Of a stretch of 64,000 nt of DNA, positions 28,719 to 35,975 are shown one piece after another. The stretch is taken from the NCBI GenBank assembly GCA_023666835.1, contig JAMPBJ010000001.1, positions 1,055,996 through 1,119,995 of the forward strand, written 5' to 3'. A program made the position numbers and the translations under genes. The DNA is from Bacteroides sp. (GTDB lineage Bacteria; Bacteroidota; Bacteroidia; Bacteroidales; Muribaculaceae). The notes under the pieces are model-generated. The model did no database searches and was not told the origin of the DNA. It was given only the letters and a program-made list of their open reading frames with translations. The first letter of the stretch is position 1. Each line of letters starts with the position of its first letter.

Positions 28719-30362
28719 TTATTTTATTCTGATTTTCACGTTTTCGGTAATGTGCGAATCGTCGGATCCACATTCAAGATTTACAATCTTCGAAGTACCG
28801 GATTTGCCGTATCGTCCCAACAGACCGCGTTTACGCCGGCGTCCGTCGCGCACATAGCCACTGGTTCCGACCCACTCAAACGACGGACGTTTCCACGGCA
28901 GGAAAGGCGATGGTTTCTTCTTTGACACCTTGATGTTCCACTGCACACCGGGGAGATCGCAACCGTAGTTACCGGCCTGCCCGATGTTGAGTGTCTTAGA
29001 TGGACCTACTTTCACCATACCGCCGCCATTGATGACGCGACCGCGGTGATCCGTGAAATCCACTGTGCCGATGAAACGTTCCTTGTTGTTTCGTGCAATC
29101 GCTTTCATGACCAGGAAGAGATAGATGATCAGCAGTGCGAGCAGAGCAACGGTGAGCCAGAATGGCAAAATAAAGGTAAAAAGCCATCCGCTCTTTTGGT
29201 CGGATGTAGCCTGGATCGGTTTGTCGATGCTCAAGCGCTTGAGCTCGTCGTCATAGTCGGTTGGCGTCGAAAGTCCAAGATTGAGATTTTCATTGTAGCG
29301 GCGAAGTCCCCAGTTCTTATGCTTGAGTTTGCCGAGATCAAGCACCACGGCTGTGTCCTGTATCACTGTCGGGATGGCTTCGCCGTTGTAGAAAATGTAA
29401 TCCGAACCGGCATCGGTGTATACTGTGTCCAGTTTGATCGACTGATAGAGCTTATTGGGCTTCCAGTGTATTTCAGCCGTGGTGTTTCCATCGATATCGA
29501 TGTCGGTGGTAAAGGTAGGACGCAGATTGCGCTGATTGTCGAGCTGGATGACGGCGCGGAGCTTTTCGGTCATAATGTCGCGCGACAATTGGTCGAACCA
29601 GTGAGAGATGGCCGTGCGATCGTTGATAGCCTGAATGATATCGAATTTGCGTGTGATCGATGTGTTGTTGAATACATCCGACTGCAACTGGTCGAGGCAG
29701 AAACCGGCACCTGTGCCCGCCTTTGGAAGCTGCATAGCCACCACTCGGGTATAGGTGTTGTCGGTCACATTATTAAAGTCTTTGCTGAGCTTTTCGAGAT
29801 CGGCCGATGCCAGTTTTTGTTCGCCTTTACCGGGCAGATCGTTTAGGAAGTCGGTGATGATCACCACTACGTTCATCTGCACCTCTTGATTGTTGAGGAT
29901 GGTTTTGTTAATGGCCTCCACAGCTTTGTTGACATCGGTGTTGCGCTTGAACTCAGGAGTGTATCCATCGTTTTTGTATAGCGTCGACAGAGCGTTATAC
30001 AGCACCTGTTTTTGTGCATCGCCTTCGATCTTGGTGCACAATCCGGGAGTGTTTTCCTTTGCTTCAGTGCCAAACGGAATGACCGACACCTGTTCTCCGG
30101 CCGGGAGTGCCTGCGCAAATGCCTGCAATGCCGGGGTCACTATCTCATCGTATTTGACCATCGAGCCTGACACATCCACGGCAAAGATGTAGTGAGTGTG
30201 GCACTCCGACAATTCTTTGGAATATAGCTTGGTAAGTTTTGGGAATGTCTCTTGCAAATATGCCAGTGAGTTAGCCGTTTGTGCCGAAGCATTGATACAT
30301 ATAGTTGCAAGAATGGCGTAGAATAGGATTTTCGAAATCCGATTGATTCTATTTTCAGTCAT
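28719..30362 (-). CDS. VWA-domain protein with one membrane helix (tubulin-like operon gene 1)
   Basis: 547 aa. A signal peptide (cleavage near INASAQ, about residue 28) precedes a von Willebrand A domain with the metal-ion-dependent adhesion site: FAVDVSGSM (D63, S65, S67), a candidate Thr at about 142, and D171 in IITDFLND. Beta-rich sequence leads to one strong transmembrane helix (393-419). A cytoplasmic C-terminal domain (about 420-547) is beta-rich with a very basic patch (RDGRRRKRGLLGR). The topology therefore puts the VWA domain in the periplasm and the basic domain inside the cell, where the tubulin-like protein would be. Bacteroidetes VWA proteins often act in surface or membrane complexes. 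It is the first gene of the operon. A -7 box is at 30407-30400. Confidence 0.85.
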   Translation of the reverse strand: MTENRINRISKILFYAILATICINASAQTANSLAYLQETFPKLTKLYSKELSECHTHYIFAVDVSGSMVKYDEIVTPALQAFAQALPAGEQVSVIPFGTEAKENTPGLCTKIEGDAQKQVLYNALSTLYKNDGYTPEFKRNTDVNKAVEAINKTILNNQEVQMNVVVIITDFLNDLPGKGEQKLASADLEKLSKDFNNVTDNTYTRVVAMQLPKAGTGAGFCLDQLQSDVFNNTSITRKFDIIQAINDRTAISHWFDQLSRDIMTEKLRAVIQLDNQRNLRPTFTTDIDIDGNTTAEIHWKPNKLYQSIKLDTVYTDAGSDYIFYNGEAIPTVIQDTAVVLDLGKLKHKNWGLRRYNENLNLGLSTPTDYDDELKRLSIDKPIQATSDQKSGWLFTFILPFWLTVALLALLIIYLFLVMKAIARNNKERFIGTVDFTDHRGRVINGGGMVKVGPSKTLNIGQAGNYGCDLPGVQWNIKVSKKKPSPFLPWKRPSFEWVGTSGYVRDGRRRKRGLLGRYGKSGTSKIVNLECGSDDSHITENVKIRIK

Positions 30363-30399
30363 TTGGTATCAGATAATGATTGGTGGATTGGTACAAATG

Positions 30400-30407
30400 C
30401 AAATATA
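30400..30407 (-). promoter_or_regulatory. Putative -7 box of the tubulin-like operon
   Basis: TATATTTG on the minus strand, with predicted initiation about 30 bases before the VWA gene ATG. No TTTG lies at the ideal spacing. The rest of 30408-30580 is AT-rich with no gene seen. Confidence 0.5.
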
Positions 30408-30580
30408 TGAAATTTTTGGTGTTATTACTATAAAATTGCAAAATTATACACCTATTTAACATATGGAGAGTCTGTGACAAGCCACATGGTGTCGACTGGA
30501 TGGTAACAGATGTGTAACAATGTTAACGTCTTTTAACTTTTAAAGTTTTTGTTGGGGGCTTTGTTGCTTAATTTTGCGAT

Positions 30581-30777
30581 ATGAACTCATTTAACTTTTT
30601 ATTTATTCACATTTTTAGGGATTTTTCGAGGCGATTTTCTCGATTGAAGAGGGAGCGTAGCGAGCTACGTGACCGATGAAATCAAGGAAAGCGGCCGAAA
30701 AAAGCCAAAAAGGTAAATAAAAGAATAGTCCGGAGTTCAAAATTTTGACATTCGGTAAAAAGTTTAAATGAGTTCAT
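30581..30777. repeat. 197-bp imperfect palindrome (long hairpin element)
   Basis: The outer arms ATGAACTCATTTAACTTTTT (30581-30600) and its near-perfect inverse (30757-30777, one extra base) enclose a second weaker inverted pairing: TTTATTTA / TAAATAAA, ATTTTTCG / CGAAAAAA, and GATTGAAG / GAAATCAA regions. The apex AGCGTAGCGAGCTACG is itself hairpin-forming. It may be a MITE-like element or a long structured RNA. It lies between the divergent VWA and LRR genes, and its right edge supplies the ATG of a spurious upstream reading of the LRR gene. Confidence 0.6.
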
Positions 30778-30986
30778 TGGATGACGGTCAATCCGATACC
30801 GACCGAAGTTATTTTTTATTTATTGTTTCAAAAAAGTCTCTTAATTGTTTTTTACTCCTTCATCACACTTCCCCTCTTCTCATCTCCGACTCCCGTCTCG
30901 CTCCTATTCATCACTCTGACAATTCATCACATTCCACGCCGACGGCGGTCACAAACTCTAATAGTTCATCTTTAAGTTTCAAAAAA

Positions 30987-33038
30987 ATGGTAGGAACAAA
31001 ATCTCTGCAATCCTTGCGGATCAGGATGGCCGCAATTGCATTTTCGACCCTTTTTGCTGCTACAGCACAGACAATCACAGTCAACGAACTGACCTACAGC
31101 CTCAACCCGACCGACAAGACGGCCACCGTAGTCACAGCCACAGTGCCAACGACGGGCACAGTCGCGATCGAAGTGCCGGCAACGGTCACCGCCGACGATG
31201 GCGATGTCTACGCAGTCACTGCCATTGGCGACAGTGCCTTCTACCAAATGAAAACCATCACCGCAATCACCTTGCCCGAAGGCATCGAAACAATCGGTGT
31301 AGAGGCGTTTTCCGAACTCACAAAACTTTCGATTATCAATATTCCCTCTACGGTAACAAAAATCGATGATTATGCCTTCTACGATTGCTCGTCGATTGTG
31401 AATCTGCAACTGCCCGACAATCTGAAATATCTCGGCGAAGGTGCTTTCTACTACTGTTCAAAACTTGATTCGATGCCTATTCCAGAAAGCGTTGAACACT
31501 TGGGCATGGGCGTCTTCTACTGGTGTTCGATGCTGAGAAAGTCTTCAATTCCAAAACACATTAAAGATATCCCCTCACATCTCTTCCGCTATTGCAATAT
31601 TTTGGAACCACCGGAACTCCCCGAAGGTCTAAGAACAATCGGTCAATATGCATTTTGTGCTGTGGATTTCGTGGATCTTGACATTCCCGAAACTGTTACT
31701 TCAATAGGTGCCGGAGCTTTCGGTTGGTGTGATAAGTTGGTAAAAGTGCATCTGCCTGAAGGTTTGGAGGTCATTGACAGCTATGCATTTACAATATGTG
31801 GCAACTTGGAAGAGATCAATATACCCTCTACTGTGACAGCAATCGGAATTCAGACATTTGCAGGTGATCCCAAACTCAAAACCATCGTACTTCCCTCCGG
31901 AATCAAAGAACTTTATAAACAATGCTTTGCCGGTTGCACTTCACTGACAAACATAACCCTCCCAAGCTCTTTAACAAAAGTATACACCAGCGCATTTCAA
32001 GACTGCACCGGTCTGAAATCCGTTAAAATTTGCGATTCACCGGAGACTCTCGACATAGCCACGAATGCATTCCCGAGCAATTATATGACAGAACTGTATA
32101 TCGGCCGCAATCTGACAGCTTTTCTAAAAACCGGCAACAAACTCAAATCGTTGACCTTGGGCAATTATGTCACTGAAATCCCTGCCTCGGCGTTCAAAAA
32201 CCACACTTCTCTTACCAGCGTACGCATAGGCCGTTCGCTCGAAGCCATCCCCGCTGAAGCATTTGCTTCATGTGCTCTGACCGAAATCGTCATCCCATCT
32301 TCCGTTCAGACCATCGGTGAAAATGCATTTGCTTCCAATCCTCTGACCAACGTGATCATAGGTCACGGCCTTAAACAGATCAGCGCAAACGCCTTTGCCA
32401 ACTGCAACGACATCCGCTCGATCTACTGCACTGCCGAAGAAACTCCCGTGGTGGAAGAAAACTCTTTCAGCATCACAGACGGCTCGCTGTTTGTCACCGA
32501 CGCTGCCATCGACGCCTACTCAACCTCAGCCATCCACTGGAACATGCTGACTCCCTACACGCTCGTGGAACCTGAAGAGATAGCCATGAACCGTGACGGC
32601 GAATCCGGCATTGAACTTCTGTCAGACGATCCCTCAACTCCCACCACGTTCCAACTGACCGCAACTATCACCCCTTACGACGTATCGCTTCCCCACATCT
32701 ACTGGATGTCGTCGAATCCGCAGGCTGCCACTGTCGACCTCGACGGATTGGTTACGGTCCACGATCCCAACGGATCATATTCGATCACCGCCCATTCGCT
32801 CTACAACGACAAATTGCTTGCAAAGATGGACTTCACTGAAGGCACAATGGGCATTGAGGATCTGATCGCCGATGAACCGGCATTCGGCATTGTCGACGAA
32901 TCAGGCAACATAAAGGCAGACAACAATATCTACAACATCCAGGGGATGCTCATAAAGAAAAACGCCACCGAAGCCGACATCCGGTCGCTACCGTCGGGAT
33001 TTTACATCGTAGGCGGTCAAAAACTGTTTGTGAAATAA
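30987..33038 (+). CDS. BspA-like leucine-rich repeat surface protein
   Basis: 683 aa from the ATG at 30987, preceded by an A-rich stretch. A longer open frame to 30768 lacks a signal peptide and overlaps the palindrome, so I rejected it. The signal peptide ends near FAATAQ. Residues about 60-500 are tandem LRR_5/BspA-type repeats of about 22-23 aa, of the form A-F-x-x-C-x-x-L-x-x-I-x-I-P-x-x-V-x-x-I (for example AFYDCSSIVNLQLPDNLKYL). A Big2-like Ig domain (about 540-620, WMSSNPQAATVDLDGLVTV) follows. The short C-terminal module YNIQGMLI...LPSGFYIVGGQKLFVK resembles Bacteroidetes secretion/anchoring tails. It is probably exported to the surface and binds host or microbial ligands. The middle repeats are more AT-rich than the ends. 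Confidence 0.9.
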   Translation: MVGTKSLQSLRIRMAAIAFSTLFAATAQTITVNELTYSLNPTDKTATVVTATVPTTGTVAIEVPATVTADDGDVYAVTAIGDSAFYQMKTITAITLPEGIETIGVEAFSELTKLSIINIPSTVTKIDDYAFYDCSSIVNLQLPDNLKYLGEGAFYYCSKLDSMPIPESVEHLGMGVFYWCSMLRKSSIPKHIKDIPSHLFRYCNILEPPELPEGLRTIGQYAFCAVDFVDLDIPETVTSIGAGAFGWCDKLVKVHLPEGLEVIDSYAFTICGNLEEINIPSTVTAIGIQTFAGDPKLKTIVLPSGIKELYKQCFAGCTSLTNITLPSSLTKVYTSAFQDCTGLKSVKICDSPETLDIATNAFPSNYMTELYIGRNLTAFLKTGNKLKSLTLGNYVTEIPASAFKNHTSLTSVRIGRSLEAIPAEAFASCALTEIVIPSSVQTIGENAFASNPLTNVIIGHGLKQISANAFANCNDIRSIYCTAEETPVVEENSFSITDGSLFVTDAAIDAYSTSAIHWNMLTPYTLVEPEEIAMNRDGESGIELLSDDPSTPTTFQLTATITPYDVSLPHIYWMSSNPQAATVDLDGLVTVHDPNGSYSITAHSLYNDKLLAKMDFTEGTMGIEDLIADEPAFGIVDESGNIKADNNIYNIQGMLIKKNATEADIRSLPSGFYIVGGQKLFVK

Positions 33039-33063
33039 TCGCTCCCACATGATAATAAGACCA

Positions 33064-33540
33064 TTAATCATTCGAGGCTGTGTCCGCTATCCGGGGCACA
33101 GCCTCTGTGGTTTGTGCTTCGGGGTGGATTGTAATGCGGGCTATTGGCCGGCTGTAGGTTTCGCGGCGGCAAAGATGCCACGGATGTCGGAGCGCCTTCA
33201 CCTCGGGGTAACGGTCGGTCAGTCCCATGTCGCGAAGCACAACGCGCACGAGCAGTCGGCCGCAGGGTGCCGACATAAACTCAGCGAATGTGTCTGGACG
33301 AAATTCGGGCGTGTTGCGGTTGACCAAAAGCGTGTATTTGCGCTTCTTGTCGTCCCACGACATGAGGATGCGCACACCGGGCTTGGCCACGAGAACCACG
33401 GCTACCGCCTGGATAATGATGGCGATGACCCCCAGCCGATAGACGGGGATCATCGCTATGCCGGCAGCGATAAGCAGAAGCAATATCGCCCAAGAATTCA
33501 GATAGATGTAACGCCGGAATGTGGCTATCGGATGATTCAC
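33064..33540 (-). CDS. Small membrane protein of unknown function
   Basis: 158 aa, with two adjacent hydrophobic segments (about residues 15-32 and 34-52) followed by a soluble, basic C-terminal part (LLVNRNTPEFRPDTFAEF region). I do not recognise a family. It starts at a GTG that shares its G with the TAG stop of the PH-domain gene (TAGTG), so it is translationally coupled to it. The last 10 codons form a hairpin (GAGGCTGTG / CACAGCCTC, 33074-33105). The hairpin could limit read-through from either side, though it lacks a T-run. Confidence 0.7.
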   Translation of the reverse strand: MNHPIATFRRYIYLNSWAILLLLIAAGIAMIPVYRLGVIAIIIQAVAVVLVAKPGVRILMSWDDKKRKYTLLVNRNTPEFRPDTFAEFMSAPCGRLLVRVVLRDMGLTDRYPEVKALRHPWHLCRRETYSRPIARITIHPEAQTTEAVPRIADTASND

Positions 33541-33980
33541 TATTTGACGTGGTTTGCGCGGTCGATCACCGAATAGAATGTGTCGACAATCTTTTTGGCT
33601 TCCAGTTCGTCGGCACCCTTGAGGAGAATGGCGGTGCGCTGGGTGAATGCATCATAATAGAACGTGTAGGCCTGGCAGCAGCATCCGCAGAAAGTGGCTT
33701 CCTTGAGATAGCCGCATTCCTTCACGCTTGAAGGGAGCACATATTTCACATGCTTTGCGCCGTTGAAGCACCAGCACACTTTGGTCTGCGACACTTCGAT
33801 CACACGCTGGTTGGTCACAACGAGATAGCCCGAACGGCGAGTGCCCAGTATGGCATTGATGATTTTGATGGCATTGCCAAAAAATCTTGATAAGGGATTG
33901 GAACTTGATGCCCAGAGTTCAGCTTCGAGTTCGATGAGGATCTGTTCGCCAGGGGCGAGAAGGAGCTTGGATTCCGACAT
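33540..33980 (-). CDS. Bacterial PH-like domain protein
   Basis: 146 aa. The segment GTRRSGYLVVTNQRVIEVSQTK is the characteristic strand pair of short bacterial PH/GRAM-like domains, after an N-terminal LLAPGEQILIELEAE that also fits. A cysteine cluster (CGCCCQAY) sits in the middle and is unusual; it might bind metal or be oxidised. There is no signal peptide. Such proteins are usually cytoplasmic or membrane-peripheral. It forms a two-gene unit with the small membrane protein downstream, which overlaps by one base. A -7-like TATATTTG is at 34063-34056. Confidence 0.7.
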   Translation of the reverse strand: MSESKLLLAPGEQILIELEAELWASSSNPLSRFFGNAIKIINAILGTRRSGYLVVTNQRVIEVSQTKVCWCFNGAKHVKYVLPSSVKECGYLKEATFCGCCCQAYTFYYDAFTQRTAILLKGADELEAKKIVDTFYSVIDRANHVK

Positions 33981-34136
33981 GGTTGGAAGAATTTAAGAAT
34001 GGGTAATGATTGGTGATTTTTTCGGAACATAGCGATATGCTAAGTCGCTTATTTGCAAATATAGAACATTCCTCGAACTTTTACCCCCCCCGAACTGTTA
34101 AAAATGTTTAATCCACTCACGGCCGGACACAAAAAA

Positions 34137-34233
34137 GGGTAAGCTGACTACATCGCACCGCTACAACCCGGTACCGTTGCTTCGATCAAGACCTGGCGGA
34201 GTTTCCGGGGAGCTGGTCGTGTAGGACTTACCC
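34137..34233 (-). ncRNA. ffs: Signal recognition particle RNA, small (4.5S) type
   Basis: 97 nt. The ends pair (GGGTAAG / CTTACCC). The conserved SRP core GCCAGGTC...CGAAGCAACGG is present, followed by the 3' strand GCGATGTAG, which corresponds to GGAUGUAG of E. coli 4.5S RNA. A run of six T follows directly on this strand (34136-34131), giving a terminator. The apical loop between AGGTC and GAAGCA reads TTGATC rather than the common CGGAAG. The promoter at 34239-34269 predicts a start at the first G. Confidence 0.9.
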
Positions 34234-34238
34234 GACCG

Positions 34239-34269
34239 CAAAGTTACAACTTTTCCATGATTCTCCAAA
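34239..34269 (-). promoter_or_regulatory. SRP RNA promoter
   Basis: Minus strand TTTG (34269-34266), exactly 19 bases, TAACTTTG (34246-34239). The last base of the -7 box is six bases before the RNA 5' end, which anchors the promoter geometry used elsewhere in this annotation. Confidence 0.85.
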
Positions 34270-34440
34270 CACTCCGCGATTTTTTTCAGAATACATCCTT
34301 AACAATGCAAAAATGCAAAAATGCATCCTCAGCCATGTACTTTGGAGAGCTACCAGGAAACTCGATGGTTATGAGAAAAATACCCAAAAAAGTGATTTAG
34401 AAAAACTATCCGGAAAATAATCGAACTGATTAAATAAAAT

Positions 34441-34584
34441 CCCAAAACTTCTCGTAAAGAGATGGCCTTGGGATGTGAAGTATCATCTGATGCGATTAAA
34501 CTTCAAATTAGAAAACTTAAAGAGGCGGTCAAGATTCGCCGAATCGGTCCGGCCAAGGGTGGTCACTGGGAAGTCTGCGAATAG
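34441..34584 (+). pseudogene. Decayed C-terminal winged-helix fragment of an AAA_4/RecG-like protein
   Basis: One frame ending at TAG (34582-34584) reads SRKEMALGCEVSSDAIKLQI...IRRIGPAKGGHWEV. This is the usual C-terminal winged-helix end of AlbA/AAA_4 'RecG-like' ATP-binding proteins (IxRxGxxKGGxW). Upstream, about 34384-34440, the similarity seems to continue but is broken by stops. No start or ATPase domain is present, so this is a relic. The neighbouring MITE begins at the base after its stop codon. Confidence 0.5.
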
Positions 34585-34930
34585 GAGCGTGTCTAATAAC
34601 AAAAGTTAAATTTAGGGCGGCAAATCTTTGAGTAATTTTGTCTTAACGATGAGGGAATGTGGCCTTTGCCACTTGACCGAAGAGTTAAGGCAAAAGTGCC
34701 AAAGAGTGGCCGCCCTAAGGTGTTTTTGTTAATTGACACATTTTAATTTGGTTAGAAAATTTCATTATACAATCGAGTGATCTATTTTGAAGTTACTTAT
34801 GTCTACCGTCTTTTGGGTATCTTTTGCTCTTTGTTTCAGTCGTGTACATCAAGTACACTCCTTCGACGGCAGAGCAAAAGATACCCAAAAGACGGGACCC
34901 TAAATTTAACTTTTGTTATTAGACACACTC
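34585..34930. mobile_element. 346-bp MITE with about 32-bp terminal inverted repeats
   Basis: The left end GAGCGTGTCTAATAACAAAA (continuing GTTAAATTTAGGG) matches the inverse of the right end, which ends GTTATTAGACACACTC, with one mismatch in the first 30 bases. There is no open reading frame. Two nested hairpins lie inside. One is bounded by GGGCGGC / GGCCGCCC (about 34616-34708). The other has a 25-base perfect stem of CCGTCTTTTGGGTATCTTTT type (about 34808-34895). The flanks are TAG on the left and TAA on the right, consistent with a diverged TNA target duplication as made by some IS5-family elements. Confidence 0.75.
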
Positions 34931-34993
34931 TAAACTGACGGAAGCAGTTAAATTCGGAGTCTCCCATAAACCAAACCGGAATCCATTCAGCCG

Positions 34994-35155
34994 TCAGTCG
35001 ATTTTCACGAATTTGCTTTTGGGCGCGCCGCAACCTGGGCATACCCATGTGGCGGGAAGGTCTTCGAAAGCTGTTCCGGGTGCAATTCCGTGTTTGGGAT
35101 CGCCTTTTGCGGGATCATAGATGTAGCCGCATACTGTGCATTTGTATTTGTCCAT
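34994..35155 (-). CDS. Rubredoxin
   Basis: 53 aa, too short for many gene finders. It begins [15 protein letters not shown] and contains [13 protein letters not shown]. The two C-x-x-C pairs (C6/C9 and C39/C42) bind one iron. It is full length for the family and is a cytosolic one-electron carrier, typically serving rubrerythrin or oxygen/peroxide detoxification in anaerobes. It stands alone, between the MITE and the SGNH hydrolase gene. Confidence 0.96.
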   Translation of the reverse strand: MDKYKCTVCGYIYDPAKGDPKHGIAPGTAFEDLPATWVCPGCGAPKSKFVKID

Positions 35156-35223
35156 AGCAGTAAATTAAAAGATACATTAGTATATAAAACAACAATCCTG
35201 CATCGATAAAGTTGCAGAAGAAG

Positions 35224-35895
35224 CTACAAAGAGCTCTTCATCGGCACGTGTCGATAGGATTTTCCACGGGTCATCGTGGATTTGTCGGGGCGCTTGAGGT
35301 TGGAGAAGCCGAGCGACGGATTGTCTTCCAGCCAGTCGACTATTTTGTCGGTCCATCCGACAATCCCTTCGCGAGTGGGATGGGGGTTGGTTTTGCTCTG
35401 GCGAACGATCTCAAGATCGGAACTGTCGAAATAGCGCGAGGCGCCAACCCGCTGTTTCAGCCAGGACACAAGCGTTTCGCCCTTCCCCTTGCCGGGCCAT
35501 GACGGCGGACCGACCCATACCAAATCGCGACTGCCCACAGCCTGGATTATATTGTTCATGGCAGTGCTCAGCAGCTTTTCGGGATTGCGTTCAAGCAATT
35601 CGTTGAGTCCCAAGCTAATGAACACCACGTCAGGATCCTCCTTGTCGATAATGGATTTCAGTTTGGCCGAGTTGCCCCACTTGCGTATTGTCGAACCGTC
35701 CCATACGATAGTTGACACGGTGAAATCGTTGAGCGCACCATAGGCGTTGAGCCGCTCGGCAAGCCATCCGGTCATCGAATCACCGATATAAAGCACCTTG
35801 CCGACACTTTTGGCGTCGGCCGACATTGCTGTGGCCAGCATCATCATAGCGGCCACCATGATAGATCGATAAATAGTTGTTGCGGTCAGTCTCAT
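35224..35895 (-). CDS. Exported SGNH/GDSL-type hydrolase (DUF459/OafB-like)
   Basis: 223 aa from the ATG at 35895, which begins a clean signal peptide (MRLTATTIYRSIMVAAMMML, cleavage near SADA). The longer open frame to 36018 was rejected because it runs into the divergent epimerase gene. The SGNH blocks are LYIGDSMTG (nucleophile Ser), SLGLNELL (oxyanion Asn), VWVGPPSWPGK and a late Asp/His region (KTNPHPTREG). Such enzymes deacylate or acylate periplasmic glycans or lipids. The substrate is unknown. Divergent from a dipeptide epimerase, which suggests, weakly, a cell-wall role. Confidence 0.83.
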   Translation of the reverse strand: MRLTATTIYRSIMVAAMMMLATAMSADAKSVGKVLYIGDSMTGWLAERLNAYGALNDFTVSTIVWDGSTIRKWGNSAKLKSIIDKEDPDVVFISLGLNELLERNPEKLLSTAMNNIIQAVGSRDLVWVGPPSWPGKGKGETLVSWLKQRVGASRYFDSSDLEIVRQSKTNPHPTREGIVGWTDKIVDWLEDNPSLGFSNLKRPDKSTMTRGKSYRHVPMKSSL

Positions 35896-35917
35896 CAAAG
35901 TCTTAACAACTTTGTGG

Positions 35918-35954
35918 CAAATATAGTTTATTTTTGGCGACTTTGCTATCTTTG
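35918..35954. promoter_or_regulatory. Divergent -7 boxes, SGNH hydrolase / dipeptide epimerase
   Basis: TATATTTG on the minus strand (35925-35918) and TATCTTTG on the plus strand (35947-35954), placing starts about 17 and 16 bases before the two ATGs. The two genes share an 80-base control region. Confidence 0.55.
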
Positions 35955-35975
35955 TGACAAATAAACACAATCTAC

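Noticed and set aside
19884-30362. Reading the tubulin-like operon as a TerY/VWA-MoxR or type IV/gliding cluster
   Set aside because: There is no MoxR ATPase, no TerD-type protein and no gliding motility gene. Only VWA is shared.
30768-30986. N-terminal extension of the LRR protein
   Set aside because: It starts in the arm of the 197-bp palindrome and would bury the signal peptide behind 73 residues.
33074-33105. Hairpin GAGGCTGTG/CACAGCCTC as a standard terminator
   Set aside because: It lies inside the last codons of the minus-strand gene and has no T-run on either side.
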